Assembly (NCBI RefSeq): GCF_000632845.1 | Contig: NZ_CP007474.1 | Location: 1,054,001 to 1,118,000 of the forward strand | DNA: 64,000 nucleotides | Source of the DNA: Ehrlichia japonica | Lineage (GTDB): Bacteria; Pseudomonadota; Alphaproteobacteria; Rickettsiales; Anaplasmataceae | Reading direction: 5' to 3' | In this document: positions 31,955 through 41,944 of the stretch, piece by piece | Position numbering within the stretch: position 1 is the stretch's first letter | Layout of the letters: every line of letters starts with the position of its first letter | The notes under the pieces: generated by a model | What the model saw: the letters and a program-made list of their open reading frames with translations, nothing else | What the model was told of the DNA's origin: nothing | The model's database searches: none | Translations under genes and position numbers: made by a program

Positions 31955-33844
31955 TTAACTTAGATTTTGGTAATCACAAGATGAGTCATATCCCATTGTT
32001 AGATATTCCTTTTCTACCACTTTATAATACATGTCTATATCTTGTCGTATAAGAGATAGAGCATTCTTATCTAACAGAAACGTTTTTTGCATAACGTACT
32101 ATATTAGCCACAATAAGATCAAAATTCATAGAATTTGTATCCATATGATGTTTACTTTATCATCAAAACCCTTTAGGACATCGTCGCATGATACTCCATG
32201 GAATGTTGAGTCCAGAAATTTCATGTACATGATTCTTCGCTGGGTGATATAAATGCCTAAATGCTCTCCTAATACTGCAAGAGCACTGACTAAAGGCTAC
32301 AGTACGAAATAGTAACTCTTTTCCTATATGTCCTTTTGCAATTAGCTTTTGTATCCTTTCCTATCTTGATTTTTCCAACAAAACTTTCCGCTTTAACCAT
32401 CACATGATACATCTGTCCAAAACACGTAACACAAGATAATACTATAAGATCTACTAAGCTCGCAAATTTCTTACTTGCACTTGACATGCATACAAATTTA
32501 CAACACATGTCTAGTAAGTTCACATAAAACTTACTAGGATACAGCTTATAAGTAGTTTGATGTTGAGAAAACTTACATAATTATAGAAAATTGTACTTGG
32601 TCGTGTTAATGGAGATATTAACTGAGAATGACTTGCAGCACGCAATTTAATAATCATACTATCTACCAATTTTTGATTATCAAAATGACTTGCACAATAT
32701 TTCACACTATTATATACACAAGCTTGATAAAATCTAGTTAGCATATGCTCAAGAGCTCCCAGTTTAATTACGAAGGCACATAGGGGCAAATTTTCAGTTA
32801 CCCGGCGGCCGACAAAAAAACACTTGTATTCACTCTTAAGCATAACCTGCTTATTCTCATGCACATCAAACACATTTACCATAAAACTAAGAGCCATATT
32901 CCGTATGCATCCTTACAAAATATTAGAGTACCTTGGAAGCGCATTATACTGTATCTAGACTCTTTAGCAGACCATTGCTCAGCATGTAAGAAAACACGAG
33001 GGAGAGTCACATAAGATGTTTTACAGGCAAAACGTTACTGGTGTTAATATCCTCCTCCTTCTGTAGTCCGTTTAAGCTAGTACTTGATGATTCAGCCTCA
33101 ACATTATTAGGAAGCGTAACACTGCCAACTGCCCTTAGAGATTTCTGTAGTCTTATTTTGATTTTGTAGTAACTCCCTCACCTTTTAAGCAGCTTGTTTT
33201 TCCATTCTGCTCATTAGAGCTTTTTTCCTTTGAACCCAGTGTCTTTACTTTAACTTGCCAGTACAATTCACTGACGCCATAGAACTAGCACTACTTAAGT
33301 CCATAAATACTATCCTTCCCAACATTCCTACTTAAAGGTTTTCCTGAGGCTTGATCACCACGAATCTTTGGCTTTGCGCCTTCTTTTAATACTTACTTTC
33401 CAAATTTTGTGATTGATTAACAGCCTCCTCATGACTTACAACACAAGAAATTTTTCAGTTTGAATACAACTTTTTGACACATTAAAAAGAGGATCTTTCT
33501 TAGTGTCTCTTAATTTTTCGTGACTTCTTCTAGAAGACCTATTGGACAATGCTATTAGATTTCCTGATACAGGACCAGATCTAATCCTGGTCTCTTCTTT
33601 GTTATAGCACACAAGCCTGTTTCTTCCGTTACTATAACACTCTTTAGCATAGAAGTTCAAGCTCTAAATTAGAGAGCCGCTGTGTCAACTGTTGCTCCAA
33701 CTCATCACTGATTCTCTTACTCTTCGATTTTCTCTTTTTACTAGATTTAGCAGATGACTTCGATACAGCTTTTGTAGTTTCATCATCATTCATTAACGTC
33801 ACTACAGAAATAACAGCACCACTTATAGGAAGTATCAGAAATAC
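31955..33844 (-). pseudogene. Decayed large gene of unknown function, many frameshifts
   Basis: About 1.9 kb on the minus strand contains a chain of short frames that continue one another after frameshifts and stops. From its 5' end: a hydrophobic segment (LILPISGAVISVVTLM), a Lys/Ser-rich stretch with a coiled-coil look (KSSKKRKSKSKR, ELEQQLTQRL), polar low-complexity pieces (GDQASGKPLSRNVG, NNVEAESSSTS), then a better-conserved part (RVFLHAEQWSAKESRYS, FVGRRVTENLPLC, HLYHPAKNHVHEISG) and a tail ending MGYDSSCDYQNLS. Local GC is higher than in flanking intergenic DNA, as in a former gene. The whole could have coded for about 600 residues: one membrane anchor, a disordered linker and a C-terminal domain. 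I do not recognise the family. Confidence 0.65.
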
Positions 33845-33984
33845 ACCTTATTAATAGCCAGAAAAGATAGGCTAGGTTAGTTACTTTAGGGTATATCATA
33901 ATTTACTGATTCTTTTAAACAATATAGTAGTTTTATTACTACCCATTCACGTAAGAGAATTACCTAATAAAACAATACAACACA

Positions 33985-34257
33985 TTATCCTAACTTTCTA
34001 ACTATATGAAAAAGCAAAAAATTACTTTTAACAAATATAATTAAAACAATACACTCTAAACATAGTGGTAATATTTCCTTATTCAAGATAGCTAATTCTC
34101 CAGAAGTTTCATAAATAAACCTCACAAATCTTAAAAGAAACCTAGCTAAGAATAAATATACATAATCCAACCTTATTATATATTTACACCATTTCTTTTT
34201 CTCAAAGTTACCTAGATAACACATATCAAACAGTGAATTGATACGCAACAAAAACAC
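33985..34257 (-). CDS. Possible small basic membrane protein
   Basis: A 90-residue open frame starting at GTG, downstream of pdhC on the same strand. It is rich in Leu, Phe, Arg and Lys, with hydrophobic segments near residues 33-46 and 66-85. No family is recognised and no ribosome binding site is evident, so it may be chance coding in an AT-rich gap or a remnant tied to the neighbouring decayed gene. Confidence 0.22.
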   Translation of the reverse strand: MFLLRINSLFDMCYLGNFEKKKWCKYIIRLDYVYLFLARFLLRFVRFIYETSGELAILNKEILPLCLECIVLIIFVKSNFLLFHIVRKLG

Positions 34258-34402
34258 AGTCAGATAAATATTATTTGTTCAAACAGTTTAACAACTAAAG
34301 GAAATGTAGATTAAGCATATGAAAAAGCTAAGATAGATATACAACTATTTCAATATAAATACAAAAACAACCCAATGAGAGTAATGTAAGGCTTAAAATT
34401 GT

Positions 34403-35611
34403 CTATATCAACATTAAAAACGGCTTCTCTAAATAAGACTTAAAGCAATTTAAAAATCTTGCTGCTAGCACACCATCAATCACTCTATGATCTACAGATA
34501 ATGTTATTGTCATAACATTTGAAATACATACTTGGTCATCAATAACTATCGCTTTCTTTTCAGAACATCCAACAGACATTATACAGGATTGTGGAGGATT
34601 AACAATTGCATAAAACTCTTTAATACCAAACATACCAAGATTAGAAACAGTAAAACCTCCACCTTGGAACTCTTCTGGTTTTAATTTGCCAGACTTAGCT
34701 TTACTAGCTAATACTTTAACTTCACTTGATATTTCTAACAAAGATTTTTTATCTGCATTGAAAACAATTGGGGTAATAAGTCCATTATCAATAGATACAG
34801 CAACTGAAATATCAACACTATGAAATACAACTATTTCATCATCAGACCAAGATACATTAATTTCAGGAAATTTCTTAATACTCATAGCAACAGCTTTAAT
34901 AATGAAATCATTTACTGTAACTTTACTATCAGGATTTTCAGCATTAATTTCTAATCTTAGCTTTAATAGATCATCTACCAAACAATCTATCGAAACATAA
35001 AAATGAGGAATCGTTTGTTTAGAATATACTAAACGTTCTGCTATTACCCTACGCATGCTACTAATTTCAGTAAAAGAACTCTCTACAGAAGAATTAGAAA
35101 CATTACCTTTTTGATTTACAACATCTAGTATATCAGCTTTTACAATTCTTCCATAAGGACCCGTTCCTTTTACTAAATTGATATCAACACATAGGTCGGA
35201 AGCAATCTTTTTGGCTAAAGGACTAATTTTAATTCTTTTACATGAATCAGAAGGGCTATTTAACATTTCAGTATTTACAACCTGTTGACTAACCTGTGAT
35301 GTAACCGATTCATCTTTAGGGATATCATCACTTCTCTTATATGAATGAATTCCGACTAAATCTTGTTCATCTACAGCAATTAATGCTATTAATTGGTTCA
35401 CTTCTATATTCTTGCTTCCTTCTTCAAAGAAAACTTTGCCCATTATACCATCTTCATCTGTGTACTCAAATTCCATAACAGCTTTATCAGTTTCTATATC
35501 AGCTATTATATCACCTGATTTGACTACATCCCCTTCTGACTTATACCACTTTCTTATAGTCCCACTTTTCATAGTTGGAGAAAGAGCAGGCATCAATACT
35601 TCTATTGGCAT
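34403..35611 (-). CDS. pdhC: Pyruvate dehydrogenase E2, dihydrolipoamide acetyltransferase
   Basis: A 402-residue E2 core of the pyruvate dehydrogenase complex, transferring acetyl groups to CoA. One N-terminal lipoyl domain with the lipoylated Lys43 (ETDKAVMEFE), a peripheral-subunit-binding domain around residues 128-163 (ISPLAKKIASDL, GTGPYGRIVKADI) and a catalytic domain ending in DHRVIDG (His375, Asp379, Gly380). The lipoyl N-terminus IEVLMPALSPTMKSG points to PDH rather than oxoglutarate E2. E1 genes are not in the window. Confidence 0.93.
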   Translation of the reverse strand: MPIEVLMPALSPTMKSGTIRKWYKSEGDVVKSGDIIADIETDKAVMEFEYTDEDGIMGKVFFEEGSKNIEVNQLIALIAVDEQDLVGIHSYKRSDDIPKDESVTSQVSQQVVNTEMLNSPSDSCKRIKISPLAKKIASDLCVDINLVKGTGPYGRIVKADILDVVNQKGNVSNSSVESSFTEISSMRRVIAERLVYSKQTIPHFYVSIDCLVDDLLKLRLEINAENPDSKVTVNDFIIKAVAMSIKKFPEINVSWSDDEIVVFHSVDISVAVSIDNGLITPIVFNADKKSLLEISSEVKVLASKAKSGKLKPEEFQGGGFTVSNLGMFGIKEFYAIVNPPQSCIMSVGCSEKKAIVIDDQVCISNVMTITLSVDHRVIDGVLAARFLNCFKSYLEKPFLMLI

Positions 35612-35978
35612 TATTTAACATCAAAAAAATCTTTTATACACCATTACAGTATTAGGCATGTATTGTCAATCCCATTATAGGCACCATTTATTCTAAGCAA
35701 TAGGGATAAATAATTTATACTTAAAGCACATTATTTCCAATTGTTCCGAATAGACCTAAGTTAAACTAGTAAAATTATATCAAATCTGACACAACTTATA
35801 CAATACACCCCCATGGTATACATTAATAATCTATCTATCAATTATCATCTATACAAGCTACTTATGAATACCTTCCGTCATCAATATATAAGTTAAACTA
35901 ATGCAAACACATTTTATTTCTTGTAGTAGACAAAAAACTTGCTAATATTATTATATTTGTTTAACGTATAGAAACTTT
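35612..35978. other. Divergent intergenic region pdhC/aldolase, 367 bases
   Basis: No gene seen. Promoters for both flanking genes are expected here, but I could not place them. Confidence 0.35.
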
Positions 35979-36878
35979 GTGCTAGCCAGTAATCGTATTC
36001 AAGATATTTTGGGGTTTTACGAAAGCGAGAATCCAGGGGTAAAAGCAAACCTGGTAAGAATGTTGTTACATGGTAAGGTAGCTGGTAGCGGGAAGTTGTT
36101 AATATTACCCGTCGACCAAGGAATGGAGCATGGACCAACCAAGAGCTTCTCACAAAATCCTCAATCTTATGATCCACATTACCATTTTAAATTAGCCATT
36201 GAAAGTGGGTTTAGCGCATATGCAGCTCCACTTGGTATGCTTGAAGCAGGAGCATCTACTTATGCTGGTCTTATACCTCTTATACTTAAACTAAATAGCT
36301 CTACACTGCTTTCTCCAAGAAATAATCTGGATCAAGTGGTAACTTCTTCTATAAAGGATGCGTTAAAATTAGGATGTTCAGCTATAGGAATAACTATTTA
36401 CCCAGGTTCTCATAATTTCTTTTCTATGATTCGAGAAACAAGAGACCTTATTGCAGAAGCAAAAGCAGCAGGGTTAGCAGTTGTAATATGGTCATATCCA
36501 CGAGGAAATGATATTTCAAAACAAGGAGAAACAGCAATAGATATAGTAGCATATGCTGCACATATTGCAGCATCACTTGGAGCAAATATCATAAAAGTCA
36601 AGTTACCAACAAATCATATAGAACGAGATCCTATACCTTATGATATTTCATCTTTAGAAAAAAGGATAGAATATATAAAATTATCCTGCTTTGCAGGAAG
36701 GAGGTTAGTTGTCTTTTCGGGTGGAGAAACAAAAACTGATGAAGAATTATTTAAAGAAATACAGTCAATAAAATTAGGTGGAGGAGATGGATCGATTATA
36801 GGACGTAATTCCTTCCAAAGATCAAAAAGTAATGCTATATCAATGATAGGAAAAATAGTAAAAATTTATAACAGTTAG
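35979..36878 (+). CDS. Class I fructose-bisphosphate aldolase, DhnA/FbaB type
   Basis: A 299-residue Schiff-base aldolase of the archaeal/DhnA family, interconverting fructose 1,6-bisphosphate and triose phosphates. Motifs: LLILPVDQGMEHGP, GCSAIGITIYPGS, VVIWSYPRG and NIIKVKLPTN, where Lys206 or Lys208 is the likely Schiff-base residue. It starts at GTG 35979. In Anaplasmataceae, which do not use glucose, it should work in the gluconeogenic direction to feed pentose phosphates (known biology); Rpe at 48.7 kb fits that. Its stop codon shares its last base with the tRNA-Cys gene. Confidence 0.88.
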   Translation: MLASNRIQDILGFYESENPGVKANLVRMLLHGKVAGSGKLLILPVDQGMEHGPTKSFSQNPQSYDPHYHFKLAIESGFSAYAAPLGMLEAGASTYAGLIPLILKLNSSTLLSPRNNLDQVVTSSIKDALKLGCSAIGITIYPGSHNFFSMIRETRDLIAEAKAAGLAVVIWSYPRGNDISKQGETAIDIVAYAAHIAASLGANIIKVKLPTNHIERDPIPYDISSLEKRIEYIKLSCFAGRRLVVFSGGETKTDEELFKEIQSIKLGGGDGSIIGRNSFQRSKSNAISMIGKIVKIYNS

Positions 36879-36952
36879 GCTAGGTGGCAGAATGGTTCAT
36901 GCAGAGGACTGCAAATCCTTTTACATCGGTTCGATTCCGGTCCTGGCCTCCA
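36878..36952 (+). tRNA. tRNA-Cys (GCA), CCA encoded
   Basis: A full cloverleaf: acceptor stem GGCTAGG with CCTGGCC, anticodon loop CTGCAAA with GCA at 36911-36913, T-loop GGTTCGATTCC, and discriminator T at 36949, the known tRNA-Cys identity base. The CCA end is encoded (36950-36952). The first base is also the last base of the aldolase stop codon, so the tRNA must be processed from that transcript or start from a promoter inside the aldolase gene. Confidence 0.96.
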
Positions 36953-36971
36953 ATTTCTAATATAAGAAATT
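36952..36971 (+). terminator. Candidate hairpin after tRNA-Cys
   Basis: AATTTCT and AGAAATT form a 7-base-pair stem around a 6-base loop directly at the tRNA end, followed by CTTTGT. All but one pair are A-T, so termination would be weak. Confidence 0.3.
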
Positions 36972-37240
36972 CTTTGTAAAATTTGATTGTAACAAATTCT
37001 ATTATTGAAACCCCACCACAAATTCTCTTTGAGGATCTTTTCTTTAAAATATTGCCTCAAAACATAAAATAACACTTAAATTATTGCTTGATAAAATACA
37101 ACTTATTGTTGGAATTATGCATTGAAAGTTTTATTGTCATAAAAAAATTAAAAATCTTATATACAATAAGCCTATCCATTACTACACTAGCAAAACACTA
37201 CGATTACTAATCGGAGGAAAAATTTTAACAAAATATTCAA

Positions 37241-37541
37241 AAGCTTTGTTAATAATATTAGATAAAGAAGTTGTGGCTACCTATAAACAGCACTTACAAT
37301 CCTCTAAACTTTGCTAATATTATTAGATAAAGATTGTTGCTATCTATAAACAGCACTTATAATCCTCTAAGCTTTGTTAATATTATTAGATAAAGAAGTT
37401 GTGGCTACCTATAAACAGCACTTACAATCCTCTAAACTTTGCTAATATTATTAGATAAAGATTGTTGCTATCTATAAAACAGCACTTATAATCCTCTAAG
37501 CTTTGTTAATATTATTAGATAAAGATGTTGTCGCTATAAAT
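37241..37541. repeat. Tandem repeat array derived from the secF 3' end (A-B-A-B-A')
   Basis: Four units, A 37241-37305, B 37306-37368, A 37369-37433 and B 37434-37497, are followed by a partial A-like unit (from 37498) that is the last 40 or so coding bases of secF. Each unit is 63-65 bases; A and B types alternate, so the higher-order period is 128. The units share AATATTATTAGATAAAGA, read on the minus strand as the Ser-Asn-Asn-Ile end of SecF. The A-B dimer was therefore itself duplicated after the first duplication. The preceding stretch 36972-37240 shows no gene. Confidence 0.95.
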
Positions 37542-38377
37542 ACTGATGAATATGTTCCAACCGCTATACCAAAAAACACAATTATACTCAATTCTCTAAC
37601 TGTACCCTGACATAATAACATTAAAGGGATAGATGCTAACATAGTGGTACCAGACGTCAATATTGTTCTTGATAAAGTAGCGTTAATACTCATATTAATG
37701 ATATCAGGTAGCTTTTTTTGTATTTTCTTCTTAAGTAATTCTCTAATTCTATCATATATTACTACTGAATCATTAACCGAATAACCAATAACTGTTAAGA
37801 TTGCCGCAGTCGAAGAAAGATTAAACTCAATATTACATAAGCTAATTAACCCCAATGTTAAAACAACATCATGTATTAGAGCTAAAACACCACCTAATGC
37901 AAACCTCCACTGAAACCTTAACCACAAATATAAAAACATTCCTAACAATGAAAGTATTATTGCGCATAACCCTTCAAAAATCTGCTTATACCCAACTTGT
38001 GGCCCAACATAATCTATTTTTAAATAAGTTACTTCACCTAGTATTTCTTCTAATACACCTTTTATCTTTTCAATAGCATGCAATTGATTCGAATTTTTTT
38101 CACTCTTAAAACGAATCATTAATTCTTTATCATTATTTTTAAAACCTTGAACAGAGAAACCTATAAAACCATTTTCCTGTAGTTTTAGATTAACATTTTT
38201 AGTATCTATTTGATTCGCACGAAGTTCGATTATTATACCACCTGCAAAGTCTGTACCAAAGTATATACCTTTCAATAAAACAAGCAATATTGAAACAAGC
38301 ATGAGGACACCACTACAAGATACAGCATATATCCTATACTTAGAAAAATTTATATTTGTACCACTAAGAAAAACCAC
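37496..38377 (-). CDS. secF: Protein-export membrane protein SecF
   Basis: A 293-residue inner-membrane subunit of SecDF that uses the proton gradient to assist protein export. Six helices, with the first-loop signature GTDFAGGIIIEL near residue 42 and GYSVNDSVVIYDRIRE in the middle. secD is not adjacent, so secD and secF are split here. The stop codon and last codons are the parent of the tandem array described just downstream. Confidence 0.94.
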   Translation of the reverse strand: MVFLSGTNINFSKYRIYAVSCSGVLMLVSILLVLLKGIYFGTDFAGGIIIELRANQIDTKNVNLKLQENGFIGFSVQGFKNNDKELMIRFKSEKNSNQLHAIEKIKGVLEEILGEVTYLKIDYVGPQVGYKQIFEGLCAIILSLLGMFLYLWLRFQWRFALGGVLALIHDVVLTLGLISLCNIEFNLSSTAAILTVIGYSVNDSVVIYDRIRELLKKKIQKKLPDIINMSINATLSRTILTSGTTMLASIPLMLLCQGTVRELSIIVFFGIAVGTYSSVFIATTSLSNNINKA

Positions 38378-38729
38378 TACTCAAAACTATAAATTAACTT
38401 ACTAAGCCTATGTGATTTCTAATGCTTATTCAAGAAAAAACACTTTCCTATAATGCAATAAACACTAAAAATATATAATTATTATTTTTTCCTACATTAA
38501 AAAAATTTTGTATAGTAACTTTACCAATACTTCCATTATATACTCTTCTCAATAAGAACTACAGACCGTTCATTTTTAACATTGCGAGATACTTGGGAGA
38601 AATGTAGTAATCTGGTGTTTAAAGTGTAAAAGATATCATATTATAAAACATAGATGCAAATTCACTTTATAAGTTTACATAAATATAACAAACACAAAAA
38701 CGTTTCTTCTACATAAGAAACTTGGTATA
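38378..38729. repeat. Gap holding a decayed copy of the yraN 5' region
   Basis: About 117 bases at 38549-38665 match 38767-38882 inside yraN, an offset near 218. Shared blocks include AAGTGTAAAAGATATCA (GC instead of GT in yraN) and TTATAAAACA. The copy carries a frameshift and two stops where yraN reads EIVVIW, so it is not translated as YraN. The rest of the gap shows no gene. Confidence 0.88.
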
Positions 38730-39128
38730 TTGGTTTATTCATCATTTCATCATTACACAGTGTTTTACACTAAGAATTATAAGCATTTCATTTACAACAT
38801 TGTAGGATATTTAGGAGAAATAGTAGTAATTTGGTTTTTAAAGTGCAAAAGATATCACGTTATAAAACACAGGTACAAATGCGTGCTAGGAGAAATAGAT
38901 ATAATTGCTCTTAAGAACAAACACTTAGTTTTTATAGAAGTTAAAACCAGTATATTTAGATCAGAGATTCCTATCACCAACAAGCAACAAAGATCTATTA
39001 TCAGAGTAGCAAAACACTTTATTACGTACCATACAAAATTTGAAGAATACAATATAAGATTTGATTTATATTTTCTTTCACTTTCAAAAGGATTGATACA
39101 TATTCCACATGCTTGGCAAGAACTTTAA
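38730..39128 (+). CDS. yraN: UPF0102 (YraN) family nuclease-like protein
   Basis: A 132-residue protein of the YraN family, a restriction-endonuclease-like fold of unknown role. The fold's catalytic-type residues are visible in [21 protein letters not shown] (Glu-Asp and Glu-x-Lys). The only available start is TTG at 38730. The first 25 residues do not match the family well, so the true N-terminus is uncertain, and part of this region was duplicated upstream. It converges on hemA. Confidence 0.8.
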   Translation: MVYSSFHHYTVFYTKNYKHFIYNIVGYLGEIVVIWFLKCKRYHVIKHRYKCVLGEIDIIALKNKHLVFIEVKTSIFRSEIPITNKQQRSIIRVAKHFITYHTKFEEYNIRFDLYFLSLSKGLIHIPHAWQEL

Positions 39129-39138
39129 CTTGCTTTGA

Positions 39139-40335
39139 TTAATCCATTATTTTAAATCTTCGCAAAACACTAACTAAAGCTTGAGTTAATTCACCTATCA
39201 TCTCGTCCGTATGACAAGGTGTTGGAGTAATTCTTAATCTTTCCGTACCTACAGGCACAGTAGGATAATTGATAGATTGTATATATATCTTATACTCCTT
39301 AAGCAATACCTGTGAAATATTCTTACAAGCCATTGAATCACCTATAATAATAGGAATGATATGTGTATCTGTTTTAACAAAATTAATCCCAGCCTTAGAA
39401 AAAGACTCCTTTACTTTACTAACAACTTCACGTTGCTTTTCTCTCTCAATAGAACTATTTTTTAAATGTTCAACACTTATTCTAGCAGATGATGCAATAA
39501 GCGGGGATAATGCTGTAGTAAAAATAAAGCCAGGAGCAAAACTTCTAATAACATCCACTAAATTTTTTGATCCAGCAATATATCCTCCCATAACCCCAAA
39601 AGCTTTGGAAAGCGTTCCTTGAATGATTGTAATCCTATCAGATATGTTTTCCTGCTCTGATATACCTCCACCACGGCTTCCATACATGCCAACTGCATGC
39701 ACTTCATCTAAATAAGTTATTGCATTATATTTATCGGCTAAATCACAAATCTTCGAAATCGGAGCTACATCTCCATCCATAGAATATAAAGATTCAAATA
39801 TTATAATTTTAGGCACAGATATATCAACAGATTTCAAAAAATCTTCAAGATGACCAACATCATTGTGCCTGAATATATATTTTGCTCTATTACTGACTCT
39901 GATCCCCTCTATCATAGAAGAATGATTTTTTTCATCTGAAAAAACCACAATATCTGGAATCACAGAAAGCAATGTACTAATAGTAGTCTGATTTGCAACA
40001 TAACCACATACAAAAGTTAGAGCAGCTGGTTTCTTATGTAAATCTGCTAATGACTCTTCAAGTTCAATAATTTCTTTTGTAGTTCCAGAAATATTCCTTG
40101 TACCTCCAGCACCTACACTACTGCCATAATTCTTGATAGCAAGAATCATATGTTCATTTTGTCCCATACCTAAATAATCATTGCTACACCACAGAGTAAC
40201 TACATTATTTACACTACATTCAATAGCATAAGGAAATTGACCAGGAATACGTGAAAATCCAGTAAATTCCCTATATCGACCTTCATCTTTTATATGCTTA
40301 ATTCGGTTAAAAAAGATTTCTTCATAATTTATCAT
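39139..40335 (-). CDS. hemA: 5-aminolevulinate synthase
   Basis: A 398-residue PLP enzyme condensing glycine and succinyl-CoA, the first step of heme synthesis by the Shemin route of alphaproteobacteria. Landmarks: [11 protein letters not shown] near the N-terminus, [24 protein letters not shown] with the PLP-ring Asp, and TLSKAFG with the PLP Lys near residue 241. Full length. Together with hemJ it covers early and late heme synthesis. Confidence 0.95.
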   Translation of the reverse strand: MINYEEIFFNRIKHIKDEGRYREFTGFSRIPGQFPYAIECSVNNVVTLWCSNDYLGMGQNEHMILAIKNYGSSVGAGGTRNISGTTKEIIELEESLADLHKKPAALTFVCGYVANQTTISTLLSVIPDIVVFSDEKNHSSMIEGIRVSNRAKYIFRHNDVGHLEDFLKSVDISVPKIIIFESLYSMDGDVAPISKICDLADKYNAITYLDEVHAVGMYGSRGGGISEQENISDRITIIQGTLSKAFGVMGGYIAGSKNLVDVIRSFAPGFIFTTALSPLIASSARISVEHLKNSSIEREKQREVVSKVKESFSKAGINFVKTDTHIIPIIIGDSMACKNISQVLLKEYKIYIQSINYPTVPVGTERLRITPTPCHTDEMIGELTQALVSVLRRFKIMD

Positions 40336-40378
40336 AATTCCTTTTACCCTGTGCTTTAATATAAAACCTAATCAAAAA

Positions 40379-41629
40379 TCATTCCTCTAACATTATCTTT
40401 AAATGACGCTTCTTACCACAACTCAATTTAACATAGTATGTATTGCAAAAGTCCTTTAAAGATAACTTGTAATTCATATCTAGCAAAACCACATCATTAA
40501 TTTTACATCCTTTACCATTAATCAATCTTCTAGCACTACTACTACTTTTTTCCATCCCAGATATTTGAAGTAATTTTATTATAGGTAGTCCTAACTCTAT
40601 ATCACACCTACTCACATAAAAAGCTGATAAACCTGAATCATCATTATGCTCAAAAACTTTAAGTGCATCATTAGCAATACTTTGAGCAATTTGCTCTCCG
40701 TAACAGATTTTAGTAGCTTCAGTAGCCAATATTTTCTTTGCCTCATTAATCTCATGTCCTTGTAAAAGCTCCAACTCTTTTATTTCATCAAGAGATAAGT
40801 CTGTAAATAACCTTAAAAAACGACCTACATCTTCATCCTTAACATTACGAAAATATTGCCAATAATCAACGGGATTATACATATTACCATCCAACCACAC
40901 TGCACCTTGTGCAGTCTTACCCATTTTTTCACCTGAGCTTGTAAGTACTAAATTAGTAGTAAGGCCAAAAAGTTCTGGTAATCTTAACTTCCTGCCCAAT
41001 TCCACACCATTAACAATATTACCCCATTGATCAGAGCCACCTATTTGTAGTAAACAATTATGACGTCGATTTAACTCTACAAAATCATATGACTGTAACA
41101 ACATGTAATTAAATTCTAAAAAGCTAAGATTTTGTTCTCTTTCCAAACGCAATCTTACACTATCAAAAGTCAACATGTTGTTTACGGAAAAATGTTTACC
41201 TATATCTCTTAAAAACTCTATATAATTTAAATCATCTAACCATTCAGCATTACGTACTAACAACGCATCGTGTGTTCCATCGCCAAATACAATAAACTTC
41301 TTTAATACTTCACAAATACCTAACGTATTTTCCTCAATCTCATTAGCAGACAGCATTATTCGTGACTTATCCTTACCAGAAGGATCACCTATTTTAGTTG
41401 TCCCATCTCCTAACAATATTATCGGTTTATGACCAAACCTCTGAAGGTGCCTTAAAACCATAATCTGCACCAAACTACCAACATGTAAACTTTTAGCAGT
41501 GCAATCAAATCCTATATACGCACGTATACATTGTTGGCCCATTAATTGATCCAAGGCACTAACGTTAGTACATTGATTAAAATACCCTCGAGAATATAAA
41601 AAGCTTAAGAACTGAGACTTGAACTTCAT
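40379..41629 (-). CDS. tyrS: Tyrosyl-tRNA synthetase
   Basis: A 416-residue class I synthetase. HVGS at residues 49-52 is the HIGH-like motif and KMGKT near residue 236 the KMSKS-like motif. GGSDQWGNI is the tyrosine and tRNA-recognition region, and the C-terminus carries an S4-type RNA-binding domain (SSSARRLINGKGCKINDV). It lies just after tRNA-Lys on the same strand, 27 bases away. Confidence 0.95.
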   Translation of the reverse strand: MKFKSQFLSFLYSRGYFNQCTNVSALDQLMGQQCIRAYIGFDCTAKSLHVGSLVQIMVLRHLQRFGHKPIILLGDGTTKIGDPSGKDKSRIMLSANEIEENTLGICEVLKKFIVFGDGTHDALLVRNAEWLDDLNYIEFLRDIGKHFSVNNMLTFDSVRLRLEREQNLSFLEFNYMLLQSYDFVELNRRHNCLLQIGGSDQWGNIVNGVELGRKLRLPELFGLTTNLVLTSSGEKMGKTAQGAVWLDGNMYNPVDYWQYFRNVKDEDVGRFLRLFTDLSLDEIKELELLQGHEINEAKKILATEATKICYGEQIAQSIANDALKVFEHNDDSGLSAFYVSRCDIELGLPIIKLLQISGMEKSSSSARRLINGKGCKINDVVLLDMNYKLSLKDFCNTYYVKLSCGKKRHLKIMLEE

Positions 41630-41656
41630 TTTAGAAACAGATTATTAAAAAACCAG

Positions 41657-41730
41657 TGATCCCGGCGCGAATCGAACGCGCGACCTACTGATTAAAAGTC
41701 AGACGCTCTACCGAACTGAGCTACGGGATC
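41657..41730 (-). tRNA. tRNA-Lys (TTT)
   Basis: Minus-strand cloverleaf of 74 bases: acceptor GATCCCG with CGGGATC, D-arm GCTC..GAGC, anticodon loop CTTTTAA giving TTT, T-arm GCGCG TTCGATT CGCGC, discriminator A. No CCA is encoded. tyrS follows 27 bases downstream on the same strand. Confidence 0.96.
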
Positions 41731-41944
41731 TCAACTAAAGATATATTAAGTATCTACAATGTATATTGAAGCATTTTCCTAAAATTAAGTAAAGGTTTTT
41801 CTTAATAGAATATCAATACAATTCAACTAAATATACAAGCAGAACAAATTAATTCTCTGATAAACTATAAATTATAAATTATGCATATTGCAAAACAATA
41901 AAAAACTTGATATCCTAACTGTTTTTAAGCTGGGTAATTTTATT

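Noticed and set aside
35914-36177. Minus-strand frame overlapping the aldolase 5' end
   Set aside because: The aldolase frame has all its active-site motifs; the antisense frame shows none.
37241-37541. Possible CRISPR array
   Set aside because: Units are contiguous with no unique spacers, and the units derive from secF.
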